A program made the position numbers and the translations under genes. Of a stretch of DNA of 64,000 nt, positions 26,208 to 37,500 are shown piece by piece (position 1 is the first letter of the stretch; the number at the start of each line of letters is the position of its first letter). The stretch comes from Heterostelium album PN500 (lineage: Eukaryota > Evosea > Eumycetozoa > Acytosteliales > Acytosteliaceae). The stretch is from NCBI RefSeq assembly GCF_000004825.1, contig NW_008805072.1, positions 310,001-374,000 on the forward strand. The letters are read 5' to 3'. The notes under the pieces were generated by a model, which saw only the letters and a program-made list of their open reading frames with translations, did not search any database and had not been told where the DNA came from.

Positions 26208-27110
26208 TTATCTCAATTGAAAAAAAATGAAAACTATAATATTAATATTAAAACATGTTATTAATATGATTGTCATCAATATCAAGAAAAATCCGTTGGT
26301 TTTAGAATCGGTAATTTCTCTTTTTTGAATTAATTCTATATAGATAGTAGTAAATATTAATAATTTTAATAAAGTTATTCTTGAATTATTGATTGATACA
26401 TACGATCTGTTATTCCAAGTGATTGTTTGAAGTTACTTTGTGAATAGGTAATGGCTGTAATCTCAAGAGAGAATGTAATCGACCAAAGTAACAATAGAAT
26501 GAGAATAGGCATTCTATCTCTGGTTACTTAATCGATTATCATCTTTATCAAAACGATACTAAAGATACATAATACTATAAGTATTGATTTAAGTGTGATA
26601 CTAGTGTGTTTGGCATTGTAGTCCACCAGGTAGATGTACTTTTTAATCCATAGTTGGTTTGACACTGTGAGAGATCAATGTCTATATACCGAGTTTGGTT
26701 ATCGGATTTATCGGTGTACTGACAATAGGTCTTTGTCATTGTTTTCTTTGAGTCGTTGTGTGTTACAACCATATGACCAATATAGTAATCAATTTGACTG
26801 AGAATACTTCCAGATGGTTCAGAATTGTTGAAATTATCGAATGAATTGAAATATGCAACTGGTTGGTATACACTTATAATTGGACCTATATAAAATTAAA
26901 TATAATGAAGATTTAAAATTATTAATAAATTCAATTTAGGGATGAAATAGGTAATTCATACTAAAGATTGAAACTAAGGAGAAAGCAGGTGTACTTATAA
27001 ATTAATCCTCCAAAAAAGTATATTACATTCGTAATAACACTTAAATCTTGATCAAGATATTCTTTTTCATTTCTTGAATGACTATCTCCAATTGGTTCAT
27101 ACATATTTTA
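26208..27110 (-). pseudogene. Putative multi-pass membrane protein, broken copy (family member A)
   Basis: Pieces of a membrane protein occur in order on the minus strand: an N-terminal piece NVIYFFGGLI (about 27020-27110), a luminal-looking region (SVYQPVAYFNSF, VVTHNDSKKT, DIDLSQCQTNYGL), a hydrophobic segment (ITLKSILIVLCIF, ILILLLLWSITFSLEITAI), SNFKQSLGITD, then an in-phase intron (26403-26336) and a last exon with another hydrophobic segment, GFFLILMTIILITCF. It aligns with the protein at 29366-29860. Compared with that copy there is a frame change after QTNYGL, one in-frame stop before the VTRDRMP segment, and an unexplained frame change after FFGGLI. So it is probably a pseudogene, though the last splice junction and exon are intact. 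The family is not recognised. Confidence 0.5.
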
Positions 27111-28239
27111 AATACTTGAAAATTTTAAAAAAAATTTAAAAGAAAACTAATACTGTTAAACACTGTTTATTAAAGAATACATTCTATCATTGGTAAATAG
27201 AATACAATCAGAATTTATTTTTTTAAATCTTAACTTAAAAACTTCAGTTTTGTTTATGTCTGTTAATTTGATGAAATAAAACTAATATAGTTGAAAAATT
27301 GAATATAATTTAATAATAGTAACACAGGAAAGTTCATTTTAACAATAAAACAATGATAAAGTTTCATAAAAGATGTTCATTAAAATCAAGAAAAATCCAT
27401 ATTCTATATAATTAATATTTATTGAACAATAATAAAATTTTAATGGAGCCAAATCCTACTTATTTAATTTTATTGATTTATAGATAATAAACAATTTTAA
27501 GGAGAAAAACATCTTTTTACTTTGAGAAAATATCTTTTAAAAAAAAAGCCTACCAAGTATATCCTTCCTTTTAAAGTCTTTATTTAACAAAGATTTTTAT
27601 GTTAATAATTTAAAAGTTTTTTATTTATTTAAACTTACATTATCTAATCTTCTTTGATTTTCAAAATCTCGATTGTCTTGTCTGATGCCCTCAAGAATCT
27701 CTAAAATTCTAGCTTCACTCATTTTATTTTAAAAGCAGAATGTATTAAAAATAATATTCTAGAAAATAAAAAAATAAATTAATTTGTTAAAGAAAACCAT
27801 AAAAATATATTCATTTATACATAAAAATATTAATTTATAAATTTAAATAAATTTTATTAATTTGTTATAGAAAATAATAAAAATATATTCATTTACAAAT
27901 AAATTTCAATCAAAACACCCTCGTACCAAATTGGGTAATTTTTCAATAAATGTCAAACAAATAAAACTAATGTAATGGTGGATTTTAACCAAAGCTCTTA
28001 GCTTAGGGTTGAATGTTTATAGTTAAAATAACACCGGTTACTTCCTATAAGCGACCAATACTAATAAAAAAGAGCTCACTTTCAATCAAACATTCATATA
28101 TTTTACTAAAATATGAAGAAGAAAATACAAACAAAGATATTAATTTGTTATAAAAATTTAATAAAAAGGATCTCAAATAGTTTTTAATAATAAAGAATTG
28201 ATTGATCTAACAGTTTTATTTTTATTTACATATCCAAGT
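27111..28239. other. AT-rich DNA between membrane-family pieces
   Basis: Apart from the short exon at 27639-27722 this stretch has no open frame. It is extremely AT-rich, and words such as AAAATATATTCATTTA recur near 27805 and 27880. A slightly less AT-rich patch near 27915-28085 is unassigned. Confidence 0.4.
27639..27722 (-). CDS. Isolated N-terminal exon of the membrane-protein family
   Basis: The ATG at 27722 opens 28 codons (ILEILEGIRQDNRDFENQRR in the middle) followed by a GTAAGT donor. The same module, ILLDIRRDNQNFEDHRR, starts the intact small gene at 28560, also ending at a donor in phase 0. It is probably exon 1 of broken copy A (26208-27110) or of a lost gene. I cannot find a matching acceptor and transmembrane exon close downstream. 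Cytosolic location of the module is an inference. Confidence 0.4.
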
Positions 28240-28560
28240 TCATGGGGTTTCCTTTTCTGATGTAAAAAAATATTGATCAATCTTTGTATTAGTATTATAA
28301 TTTATATTGGTACCACCTTTTACTGCTTGGTAGATTACACTAATCAATGAACCTAAGGCAATAATAAGAAAAATAATTGTGCAAATATTTTCTTTGCTCT
28401 AAATACAAAGTTAAAAAAAATGTTACTATATATATCTTCATTGAAAAGAAGTTTAATAATAAGTTTTAAAATCACTAACCTTATCTGATCTTCTATGGTC
28501 TTCAAAATTTTGGTTATCTCTTCTAATATCTAGAAGAATATTTTCTATATTTTCATTCAT
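28240..28560 (-). CDS. Small single-pass membrane protein (79 aa), family member B
   Basis: Two exons (28560-28480, 28398-28240) with a GTTAGT...TTTAG intron join in phase 0 to 80 codons including the stop. Residues 1-27 are a charged module (ILLDIRRDNQNFEDHRR). Residues 32-50 form one hydrophobic segment (CTIIFLIIALGSLISVIYQ). A short polar tail follows (NINYNTNTKIDQYF, ending ETP). There is no signal peptide, so it would be tail-oriented. The module is shared with the exon at 27722, and the segment after the membrane anchor (SLISVIYQAV) resembles SVYQPVAYF of copy A. No known family is recognised. In-frame splicing and sequence sharing with neighbours are the evidence that it is real. Confidence 0.5.
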
Positions 28561-28913
28561 ATTTAAATCAATTAATTTTTCTATTATTTATTTTTCTTTT
28601 TTCTATTATTTTATTTTATAAAAATAAATAAATTTTAAATATAACATAAATAATGTTTTGAATTATTCTAAATAAATATTTTGAAATAAAATAAATAAAA
28701 TAAATAAATAAAATTCAAAACAAAATATGTTTTTGTTCTGACGGCCATTTTTGTTTATCAGACAGAGAAAATTTCTATAAATATATTTTTTTGTAAATGT
28801 ATTTTGATTAACGTGTTACCTGATGTTGTTGATATTAAAATTAATTTTTTTTTTATTGTTATTCTTTTTATTATCAATTCTAATTTCTCACTCTGAGTTC
28901 TAAAAGTAGCAAT
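28561..28913. other. Intergenic, AT-rich
   Basis: Upstream of the 79-aa gene and of the plus-strand frame at 28914. Nothing is recognised apart from A/T runs and AAATAAAT-type repeats near 28680-28715. Confidence 0.4.
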
Positions 28914-29120
28914 ATGCAATTATATTGGTATTGGATTTTATTAGAAGTTATAAATTTGTTATCACACGTAACAGATAAGAACAAATTACATTATTTCAAA
29001 GTACTCATGTTTTTCTCTGATGACAATCAATTTTCTCTTAATCTGTTATCATATGACCAAAATAATGTAAAGATACACAATAATGGTATTATTTCATGTG
29101 CAGCCAAGAATATTTCATAG
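28914..29120 (+). CDS. Candidate small secreted protein (68 aa), uncertain strand
   Basis: An ATG opens a frame beginning MQLYWYWILLEVINLLSHV, which could be a signal peptide or anchor, followed by a polar part (FFSDDNQFSLNLLSYDQNN) and a single Cys. It overlaps a spliced minus-strand frame (29027-29289), and only one of the two is likely to be real. No family is recognised, and there is no similarity to the neighbouring membrane proteins. Confidence 0.3.
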   Translation: MQLYWYWILLEVINLLSHVTDKNKLHYFKVLMFFSDDNQFSLNLLSYDQNNVKIHNNGIISCAAKNIS

Positions 29121-29289
29121 ATAAAACCTTTTGTGAAAAAATCCACATCAACAGATTTGAAGAATAATTCTAATAAAAATAAAATAGAAATTAGAATTTT
29201 TAAAATATAAATATTGAAATACAAATATCAAATATCTTACTATATGTCATATTGTTAGAGATGTCGTTGAATTGTGATAGTAATGACAT
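29027..29289 (-). CDS. Candidate small membrane protein (63 aa), uncertain strand
   Basis: Two exons (29289-29241 and 29169-29027) with a GTAAGA...TTAG intron join in frame to MSLLSQFNDISNNMTY, then LFFKSVDVDFF, and a hydrophobic segment (IFLAAHEIIPLLCIFTLFW) ending DNRLREN. It is on the same strand as the other membrane-family pieces. It overlaps the plus-strand frame 28914-29120, so at most one is likely to be genuine. No family is recognised. Confidence 0.3.
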
Positions 29290-29365
29290 AATGTAGTGGT
29301 ATAAAATAATGTTATAATAAATAATAGTTATATGTTTTAAAGATGATTGTAAAATAATTAATTGT

Positions 29366-29860
29366 TTATTGATTTTTGTTTGGGCTTATATATTGTTGAT
29401 TTGTCGGTTGGCAGTATCGGTTGATTGGTATCTTGGAACTACGATTCCAACACATATCCAATGATTGTTTAAATTGAAGTTGAGAATAGACAGTGACAGT
29501 AACTTCAAGTGAGAGTGTTGCTAACCAGAAAAACAAGAGACATGAAGTAGGTACCCTGTCTGTGCACAGCAGGTGAACCATCAATAGGATCTGAGCAGTA
29601 CCAAGAACGGCTATGGTTATCAAAAGTGTATGGAGAACATATCCTTTTTGTTTAGCATGGTAGCTCACCAAGTAGAAACTGTAAACCCCAGAACCGATTT
29701 GGCATTGAGTAACGCTCAGGGTAAGAAAATTCGGTTGGTCAACAACAGTCTCATCAGTATAATCACAGCTAGTCAGAGTTGGAATGTTATTCGAGTCATT
29801 GTAGGTAATCACCAAATGATTCTTATATGAGATCTTATCAATTAGATTCATCATCATCAT
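29366..29860 (-). CDS. Putative membrane protein, family member C
   Basis: The frame is open from 29866, with ATG codons at 29860-29851, to a stop at 29366. It has a polar region (KNHLVITYNDSNNIPTLTS, CDYTDE, SVTQCQIGSGVYSFYLV), then two or three hydrophobic segments (YVLHTLLITIAVLGTAQILL; CLLFFWLATLSLEVTVTV), then QLQFKQSLDMCW and a short Pro/Asn tail. It aligns along most of its length with the broken copy at 26208-27110 but lacks an N-terminal half, and its C-terminus after FKQSLD is different. The two Cys of the polar region are conserved between copies. It may be truncated at the 5' end or have an unrecognised upstream exon. Only about 135 bp separate it from the TANGO6-like gene on the same strand. 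Confidence 0.45.
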   Translation of the reverse strand: MMMMNLIDKISYKNHLVITYNDSNNIPTLTSCDYTDETVVDQPNFLTLSVTQCQIGSGVYSFYLVSYHAKQKGYVLHTLLITIAVLGTAQILLMVHLLCTDRVPTSCLLFFWLATLSLEVTVTVYSQLQFKQSLDMCWNRSSKIPINRYCQPTNQQYISPNKNQ

Positions 29861-29998
29861 CCACAAATTTGAACTTCAACATACATAGAATATATTATTT
29901 TAATATAAAAATGAATGTATAATCCAAATAGTAATAGTAGTAGTTTTTGTTGTATTAATGAAAGATTTATTATTTTTTTTAATCAATCAATCAATCAA

Positions 29999-32900
29999 TT
30001 AATTATTTGGAAATATAAATTGTCTTGTTATTGTATCTAATTCTGCTAATGCATTTCTTGCGTGATACTTGCAGATGGTATCGGTATCTGTAGATTCCAA
30101 TGTTTTGAGTCGGTTGTAGAGTGTTCTCAGCTCGGTCGGTATCAGTTGGAAAGCATCTAGACCGACACCTTTGAGTAGTAGCTGTATGACAAAGATGGCA
30201 CCACGTCGTACCTCTGGTTCGCGTTCACTCACTAGCAGACTCTCGATGCAGTGTAGCAACTCCACCAGATAGCTATCGATCGAGTATTTCAATAGCTCTG
30301 AGAGTGTCGCCAGATTAGAAAGACTACTAGCACGCACGCCAACACTATGGTCGTTACACCCCAAAAAGAAACAATGGAAAAGCTGGCCTGCATAGTGTGG
30401 CAATACATCACCACATCGCTGAGAGATCTGCACCAAAGATTCACCGATTTTCATTCTCCTCTCCTCTTTGTACGATTGATTGTTAAATTGAGCGGTTAGA
30501 ATTGGAATGATCTTCACTGGGTAGATATCACCGAGTGCAGTTAAACCGTTGATAGCACAAGAATATATAAATCTAAAAAACAGTAGTAGAAATAGATAAG
30601 TTAGTTAACATGATTGTTTAGTTTTGAGTTCAAACTCTTATACTTACGTATCATCATCATTGATTTGAGTCTTGAAAATCTCAATGATATTCTCCAGATT
30701 CTTGTGAATGAGTTCAGATTGTTTGGATTGGAGAACCAACTTTCTAAGTTCTATTAAACCATGTGCTCTTATTGGTAAAAGAGGATGGGAAAGATCTTCT
30801 AAAATTTCTTTAAGTTTTGATTTGACATCTTCAACATTATTACCATTATCATTGTTATTGTTATTGTTATTGTTATCAAGCCAAATAGGTTGTTTTGCTG
30901 TGATTATTGTTTTCAATTGTGATGCCATCGTCGAGATTATCTCGTTTGGATAGGACATTAGTTGTTCGAGTGGAGTCAACAGGTCAAACACTAAGATCTC
31001 CTCTTCCTTCTTCACTTTGATATCGCCAGTGAGGAGAGATGACAATATTCCAAGTGAAAGAGTGATAGATTCAACATCTTCATCGTCTACTTGATCGCTA
31101 CCACTACCATTGCCACTACTAACAGTCTTTGCAAACTTGTCAAGTGAACGTTGCAACATCACACGAATCAGAGTTGTTACTTGCACTACGTTCTTTATGG
31201 CAGCGGCACCCAACGACTCACTAACAATAACAAGGAATTGCATCAACACAAAGTACTGTTTGGAGTGTCGCTTCTTAACGTTTAGCTCCACCAATGAATA
31301 CTCGTTGAGCAAGTCAACAAAGAGATCTCCAGCTAACCGATCGCTTTTCATCAGTTGCAGTATACCTACAAGACACTCTGCTTCCCAATTGAAATCTCTG
31401 TCGTAGTAAGCAATGTATTTAGCAACGACACCTCCATTCTCTCCCATTGCAAATGACAAACAAATCGTTGTCTCATTGTCATCATCCAAACTACTATCTG
31501 CAAGTTTATCCTCTAAATCCAACAATGAACGATCTGCTTTTCTATTTCCATCTTTTCCTTCATCCACTTTCGAACTTCCAGTACTACTTTCATCTTTATT
31601 ACTAACAACAACAGGCAATATCAAACGCTTCAACTCTAAAACTGAATGACTGTAGAATTTAAAGTAAGTTGACAATATCTCTTTACAAGATACCTTCAAT
31701 GATGATATCGATTTTGAAAGGAAACAATGTAATTGAAATAAAATAGGTATATCTATATAAAGAAAAGATATGTTGTTAGTTTGTGAATTGACCCAATTGT
31801 TAAAAAAGAAAGTTTATCTTACATGGTGTTAAAAATGATAATAGAAATTGATTTAAAGATAGTTTTGTTAATAACTTGTGAATGTCTTCTATACAATAGA
31901 ATATATCTATTTCTTTGATTATAATATTATTATTTGATTCTTCTTCTTCTTGTTGTTGTTTGTTTGTTGTAGATTTGAATTGTATGAGTGGGTGAATGAT
32001 TGATTGTAATATGTATTTAGATGTTGGTTGTGGATATAGTTGAATGAGACGATCGATTATCATTACGGTTGCCTCGATGATTCTCTCTTTGTCGTGACGG
32101 TCTTTGAGATGCAAGATATCGAGAAGTTGCGGTGCTATCTTTTGGAGGTAGTCGTCGACCGACATATTCGAAGGAATCAAACTGACCAGTCTGACGATCG
32201 AGTTGATCGAGTTGGTCATATCCTTTCCTGGCTGCGGTGTCAACACCGTGTCGAGAACGATCTTCAACGACTGTGGACGAGTCAAACACTTTGACAACAT
32301 CAAACTAACACACTTGGTAAACCATGTTGGTGTCGGTGTCATTCCTGTTGATTGTACAGGTGACAACAACATCGTTAACGATTCAAATATCAACTCTGGA
32401 TAGATACCGAACAACATCTTATCTATCTGCTGTCCACAATACTGCTTGTCGGCATCGGTAAGTGATGAATTGCCAGGTCGATTCGAGAGATTTATCAATT
32501 GGAGAAGTGAAGCAAACAGATCCGAAAGATACCTAGAGATAATGATGGAATTCAAATCGAGATTATCCCTTAGAGCAATGATATTCCTCACCACATCCAA
32601 CAAATAGTAAGATATAAACATTGAATGATTATTCCAACTATAGAATCTAGTTTGTTCTTCATTCATAACAAATAGTTGCTCTATTATTTCATAGAGATAA
32701 ATATTAGTTAATTGTAATTACATATATATCTTTGTTAACATTAATGTTTAAACACTTACCATTGACTAAACCAACTCTTTTACTTATGGGAATACCAATA
32801 CCAGGTACCAACATTGGAGATACACCCCAACATATGACAATGTCCAATGCCAACTTTACAAGTTTTTGATTCTATAAAGAAAGTAACAAAAGTAGACATT

Positions 32901-33501
32901 ATAAATGAAAGAAAGAAAGAAAGAATAAATAAATATGTACAAATAATCATTTATTTTTGATAATTACATTAAATGAAAGTATTTCATTATATTGTATTAA
33001 TAGTTTATTTAATGAATTTATTATCTCTAATATCGTAATAATATAATGAATTTGAATTAAACAACTACTGTTATTATTATTATTACTATTATCATTGATT
33101 TTTATTCTTGATATTAAATCATTATATCTATTTGTTATACTATCTATTAATTGTTTAACATTTATATTGATATTATTACTATCACCATTATTACTATTAT
33201 TATCTTCATTCTCATTAAAATCCAACATATCTAAATCATTTGGTGATATAAATTTATTATCATTATCATTATTGTTATTTAATGCATCTTTATCTTCTAT
33301 TGTCAATGAATTATCAGTTGTTGTTGTTGTTATTGTTGATATCGTTGCTGTTTGGTTATTATCCGATATATAAAGATGATTATTAATGGACTGTAAGACA
33401 CTATCTAATTTCAAAGATAGAGTGGCCTGATCTTTTAGTTCAGTAAGTTCATCGATCCATTGTAGTCGAGTTTGAATACCATTATTTGTATGACTTGACA
33501 T
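29999..33501 (-). CDS. TANGO6/RTP1-like HEAT-repeat protein
   Basis: Five exons (33501-32968, 32871-32760, 32680-31823, 31752-30648, 30572-29999) join in frame to 1060 residues. The last exon matches the RTP1_C2 domain: RRMKIGESLVQISQRCGDVL, GVRASSLSNLATLSELL, REPEVRRGAIFVIQLLLKG and a terminal ARNALAELD...FIFP. The preceding exon holds the RTP1_C1-type HEAT region (HPLLPIRAHGLIELRKLV). Yeast Rtp1 helps nuclear import and assembly of RNA polymerase II; the animal relative TANGO6 (TMCO7) was found in a secretion screen. Exon 1 has Asn/Asp/Thr low-complexity typical of dictyostelids. The frame is open to 33519, but the start at 33501 (MSSHTNNG) looks more natural. It is divergent from the ABC transporter. 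Confidence 0.88.
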
Positions 33502-34558
33502 TACAACAAAACAATGCAAATATATTGATAAAAATAAGATCTTAGTTTTTTTTTCTTAATTTATTAAAATAATTTTGCAAAAAACAAAAATTTGTTTAGA
33601 TATATATATATATATGTGGTTTCCTATTTAAATAAACGACCAATACATATGCTTCTAATTGAGGCCTTTCGCTGGTAATGGTCTTCGACTCAGAGTAGCC
33701 CTTAACATTATCCGATATGATCATGCAAAGTTTGGGATTACTAAGGTAGAAGATCTTTCGGTATCATATCACTGCACCCAGATCAGATATCCAAGCATTT
33801 CACTGTATCAAACAAAACAAACAAAGCACGATGACACCCTCAAAAACAATAGTGACAACAAATCTATTTATTTTTTTAATTTAGTTTCATTAAGGAAAAT
33901 AACCTTAAACTGTACACACAACAACTACAACTTCAACAATCACAAGCAATAAAACAAATACTACAATTTAAAAAAATAAAATTAACAATAATTACTAGTA
34001 TTTATATAACAGATATTTATATAAAAATAAAAGTGATTCTGTTTTTTTTTCTAAATTTAATTTAATTAAATTTATTTGCACTGCTTCCAGAATGAAAAAA
34101 ATAGAAGTTTGTTTTTAAAAAAAAGAACAGTTTTTTTGATGATCACACGAGCGCTTTTTCAAAAGTGTTTTGATTGCTTCTACAAGCTTATGATGCTAAA
34201 AAAACGATCACTCTTTAAAGAAACTTAAAGATAAGAAGCAATGAATTACCCCGCAAACCACTAATGAACGATGAATGTTTACCATTCTAATCAAAGTGAT
34301 CACCTATTTCCTGTAAATATGTAACCTGTCAGATTTGCACCTACTTTATTTTAGATCAACTATAAATACAATCTAATTATCATAGATCATTTGTACAAAC
34401 TATTATACAAATATATAAATATATATTATATCATTTTAATTATAACAATAACCTTTTTTGTAAATTTCTATTAATTTTTTCTGTATATATTTATAAATAT
34501 TTAATTATCCATATATAAATATATTTATTTTTTTTAAAATATAATTTTTTTTTTAATA
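33502..34558. promoter_or_regulatory. Divergent intergenic region, TANGO6-like / ABCG transporter
   Basis: About 1.06 kb separates two genes transcribed away from each other, so both promoters should be here. Most of it is AT-rich, but 33655-33830 is clearly less so and is listed separately. A further mixed-composition patch lies at about 34138-34330. Confidence 0.45.
33655..33830. other. Unassigned less AT-rich block, possible RNA-derived fragment
   Basis: This block stands out from its flanks in composition. The plus strand has a short open frame (RPFAGNGLRLRVALNIIRYD) without a start context. On the minus strand the word GTGAAATGCTTGGATATC resembles the conserved GTGAAATTCTTGGAT stretch of small-subunit rRNA, and GTCGAAGACC further on recalls the following conserved stretch. 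The overall match is not convincing by eye. It could be a rearranged organellar or nuclear rRNA piece, an unknown non-coding RNA, or a gene fossil. Confidence 0.3.
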
Positions 34559-37500
34559 ATGTCTAACCAAGAAATTAATATAGCGATCGATGAATCACCA
34601 TCTGTGGAAGATGGAAATAAATTGTTTCAAGAGTTGGAAAATCAAGTCAGAGAACTTAGCAGATCAAAATTATTTAGAGAGATTGTAACTGATTTTGGTG
34701 GTGAAGTTGATATTGAACTTGGTGAAAAATATAAGGAGAATGAAGACGACTTCAAACTCCGTAAATACTTTGAAAACTCACAGAGAATGAACTTGGAAAT
34801 AGGAGGAAAGCCAAAGAAAATGGGTGTCTCTTTCAAGAATCTAACTGTTGTTGGTCAAGGTGCCGATACTTCTGTTATTGCCGACAACTTTACACCATTT
34901 AAATTTTTATTATCTGCATTAAATCCATTTAATTTGTATGTATTTTATTAACTAAACTCTAATTATAAAAAATTCTAACAAAATGATCAAATAGTTTTAA
35001 AAGTAGAGAAATAAATACATTTAATATTTTAAATAGTGTAAATGGATATATAGAAGATGGAAAAATGTTATTGGTTTTAGGTCGTCCAGGGTCTGGTTGT
35101 TCTACTCTGTTGAGAGTTATATCCAATCAAACGGAATCATATATCGATGTAACTGGTGAACTTAAATATGGAAATATTCCAGCCGATGAATTTGGAAAAT
35201 ATAGAGGTGAAGCCATCTATACACCAGAAGAAGATATCCATTTTCCAACACTCACAGTTTTCGAAACACTCGATTTCACATTGAAACTTAAAACACCAAG
35301 TCAACGTCTACCTGAAGAAACAAAAGCAAATTTCAGATCGAAAATATATGATCTTTTAGTTGGAATGTATGGTTTAGTAAATCAAAGAAATACTGTAAGT
35401 AAAAAAATTATAATATTTTAAAAATGATATCAAATTTAACTAATAATGTTTTATTTTTAGATTGTTGGAAATGAATTTGTTAGAGGTTTATCTGGTGGTG
35501 AAAGAAAGAGAATGACAATTACCGAGGCAATGGTTTCAGGTTCAAGTATTACATGTTGGGATAGTTCAACTCGTGGATTGGATGCTGCATCCGCTTTGGA
35601 TTATGCCAAGTCATTGCGTATCATGTCTGATACTCTTCACAAGACAACGATTGCATCATTCTATCAAGCATCTGACTCGATTTACAATCTTTTCGACAAG
35701 GTAATGGTTTTAGACAAAGGTCGTTGTATTTATTTTGGACCAATCGAACTTGCCAAACAATATTTCTTGGATCTCGGATTCGATTGTGAACCAAGAAAAT
35801 CGATCGCCGATTTCCTCACCGGAATCTCCAACCCACAGGAACGAATTGTTCGTCCAGGATTCGAAGGTCGTGTTCCAGAGACATCAGGAGACTTGGAAAC
35901 CGCATGGAAAAACTCTTATCTCTTCAAACAACAGATGGAATCGCAACAGATCTACGAAGCTACCGTTGAGAAGGAGCAACCATCCGCTGACTTTATCCAA
36001 CAGATTCGTAATGAAAAGAGTAAGACTGCCGGCAAGCGTTCTGTCTACAGTGCCAGTTTCATCACTCAATGTATTGCACTCACCAAACGTCAGATGCAAT
36101 TGAGTTATGGTGATAAATTCACAATCGTCTCACTCTTCCTCACTGTTTTCATTAATTCATTTATTCTCGGTGGTGTCTACTTCCAAATGGACAGAACAAC
36201 CGATGGACTTTTCACAAGAGGAGGTGCTATTTTCTCCTCGATCATATTTATGTGTATTTTGACGAGTGGTAATCTTCATGCAACATTCAACGGACGTCGT
36301 ATCCTTCAGAAACACAAATCCTATGCTCTCTACAGACCATCGGCATTCCTTATTTCTCAGGTGATCGTTGATATTCCATTCGCTTTCGCTCAATCTTTTC
36401 TTCATGCAATCATTGCCTATTTTATGTATGGACTTGATTACAATGCTGGAAAGTTCTTTATCTTTGCATTCACTCTGGTCGGTGTCACTCTGGCTTGTGG
36501 TTCGTTGTACCGTGCCTTTGGAAATTTCACACCAACTTTATTTGCCGGTCAGAATGTAATGAATTTCGTATTCATCTTCATGGTGAACTATTTTGGTTAT
36601 ACCCAATCAGTTTCTAAAATGCATCCATGGTTCAAATGGTTTTACCACGTCTCACCATTGTCCTATGCATTCCGTGCTCTAATGACAAATGAATTCAAAT
36701 CGATCGATTTCTCATGCGAACAATCTGCAATTCCTTCCGGTCTAAGCTACACTGACTCTGCACATCGTATTTGTCCAGTTCCAGGTGCTGTTGAAGGAAA
36801 TTTGAGTGTTAAAGGTGGATCTTATATTCTCGACTCATTCGATTTCAAAGTTGAACAAAGAGCTCTCTATGTCGTGGTTGTCTATCTTCTCTGGTTGTTC
36901 TATATCTTGTTGAATGTTTTCGCAGTCGAATTCTTTGATTGGACTGCCGGTGGATACACTCAGAAAGTCTACAAAAAAGGAAAGGCACCAAAGTTGAACG
37001 ATGTCGAAGAGGAACGTAATCAAAATAAAATCGTTGAACAAGCCACCACCAACATGAAAGATAATCTCAAGATTCAAGGTGGAATCTTCACTTGGGAGAA
37101 TATTAACTATACAGTCCCAATTCCAGGTGCCGGTGAAAAGTTACTCCTCGATGATGTTCTCGGTTGGATTAAACCTGGACAAATGACTGCTTTAATGGGA
37201 TCTTCAGGTGCCGGTAAGACAACACTGTTGGATGTTTTGGCCAAGCGTAAAACCATTGGAATAGTCAAAGGTGACTCTGCATTAAATGGTAAAGCACTCG
37301 CCATTGACTTTGAGCGTATCACTGGATATGTCGAGCAAATGGATGTTCATAATCCAGGATTGACTGTTCGTGAAGCTTTGCAATTCTCTGCAAAACTCAG
37401 ACAAGAACCAGAGGTACCACTCTCAGAGAAATACGAATATGTCGAACGTGTTCTTGAAATGATGGAAATGAAACATTTGGGTGATGCACTTGTTGGAAGT

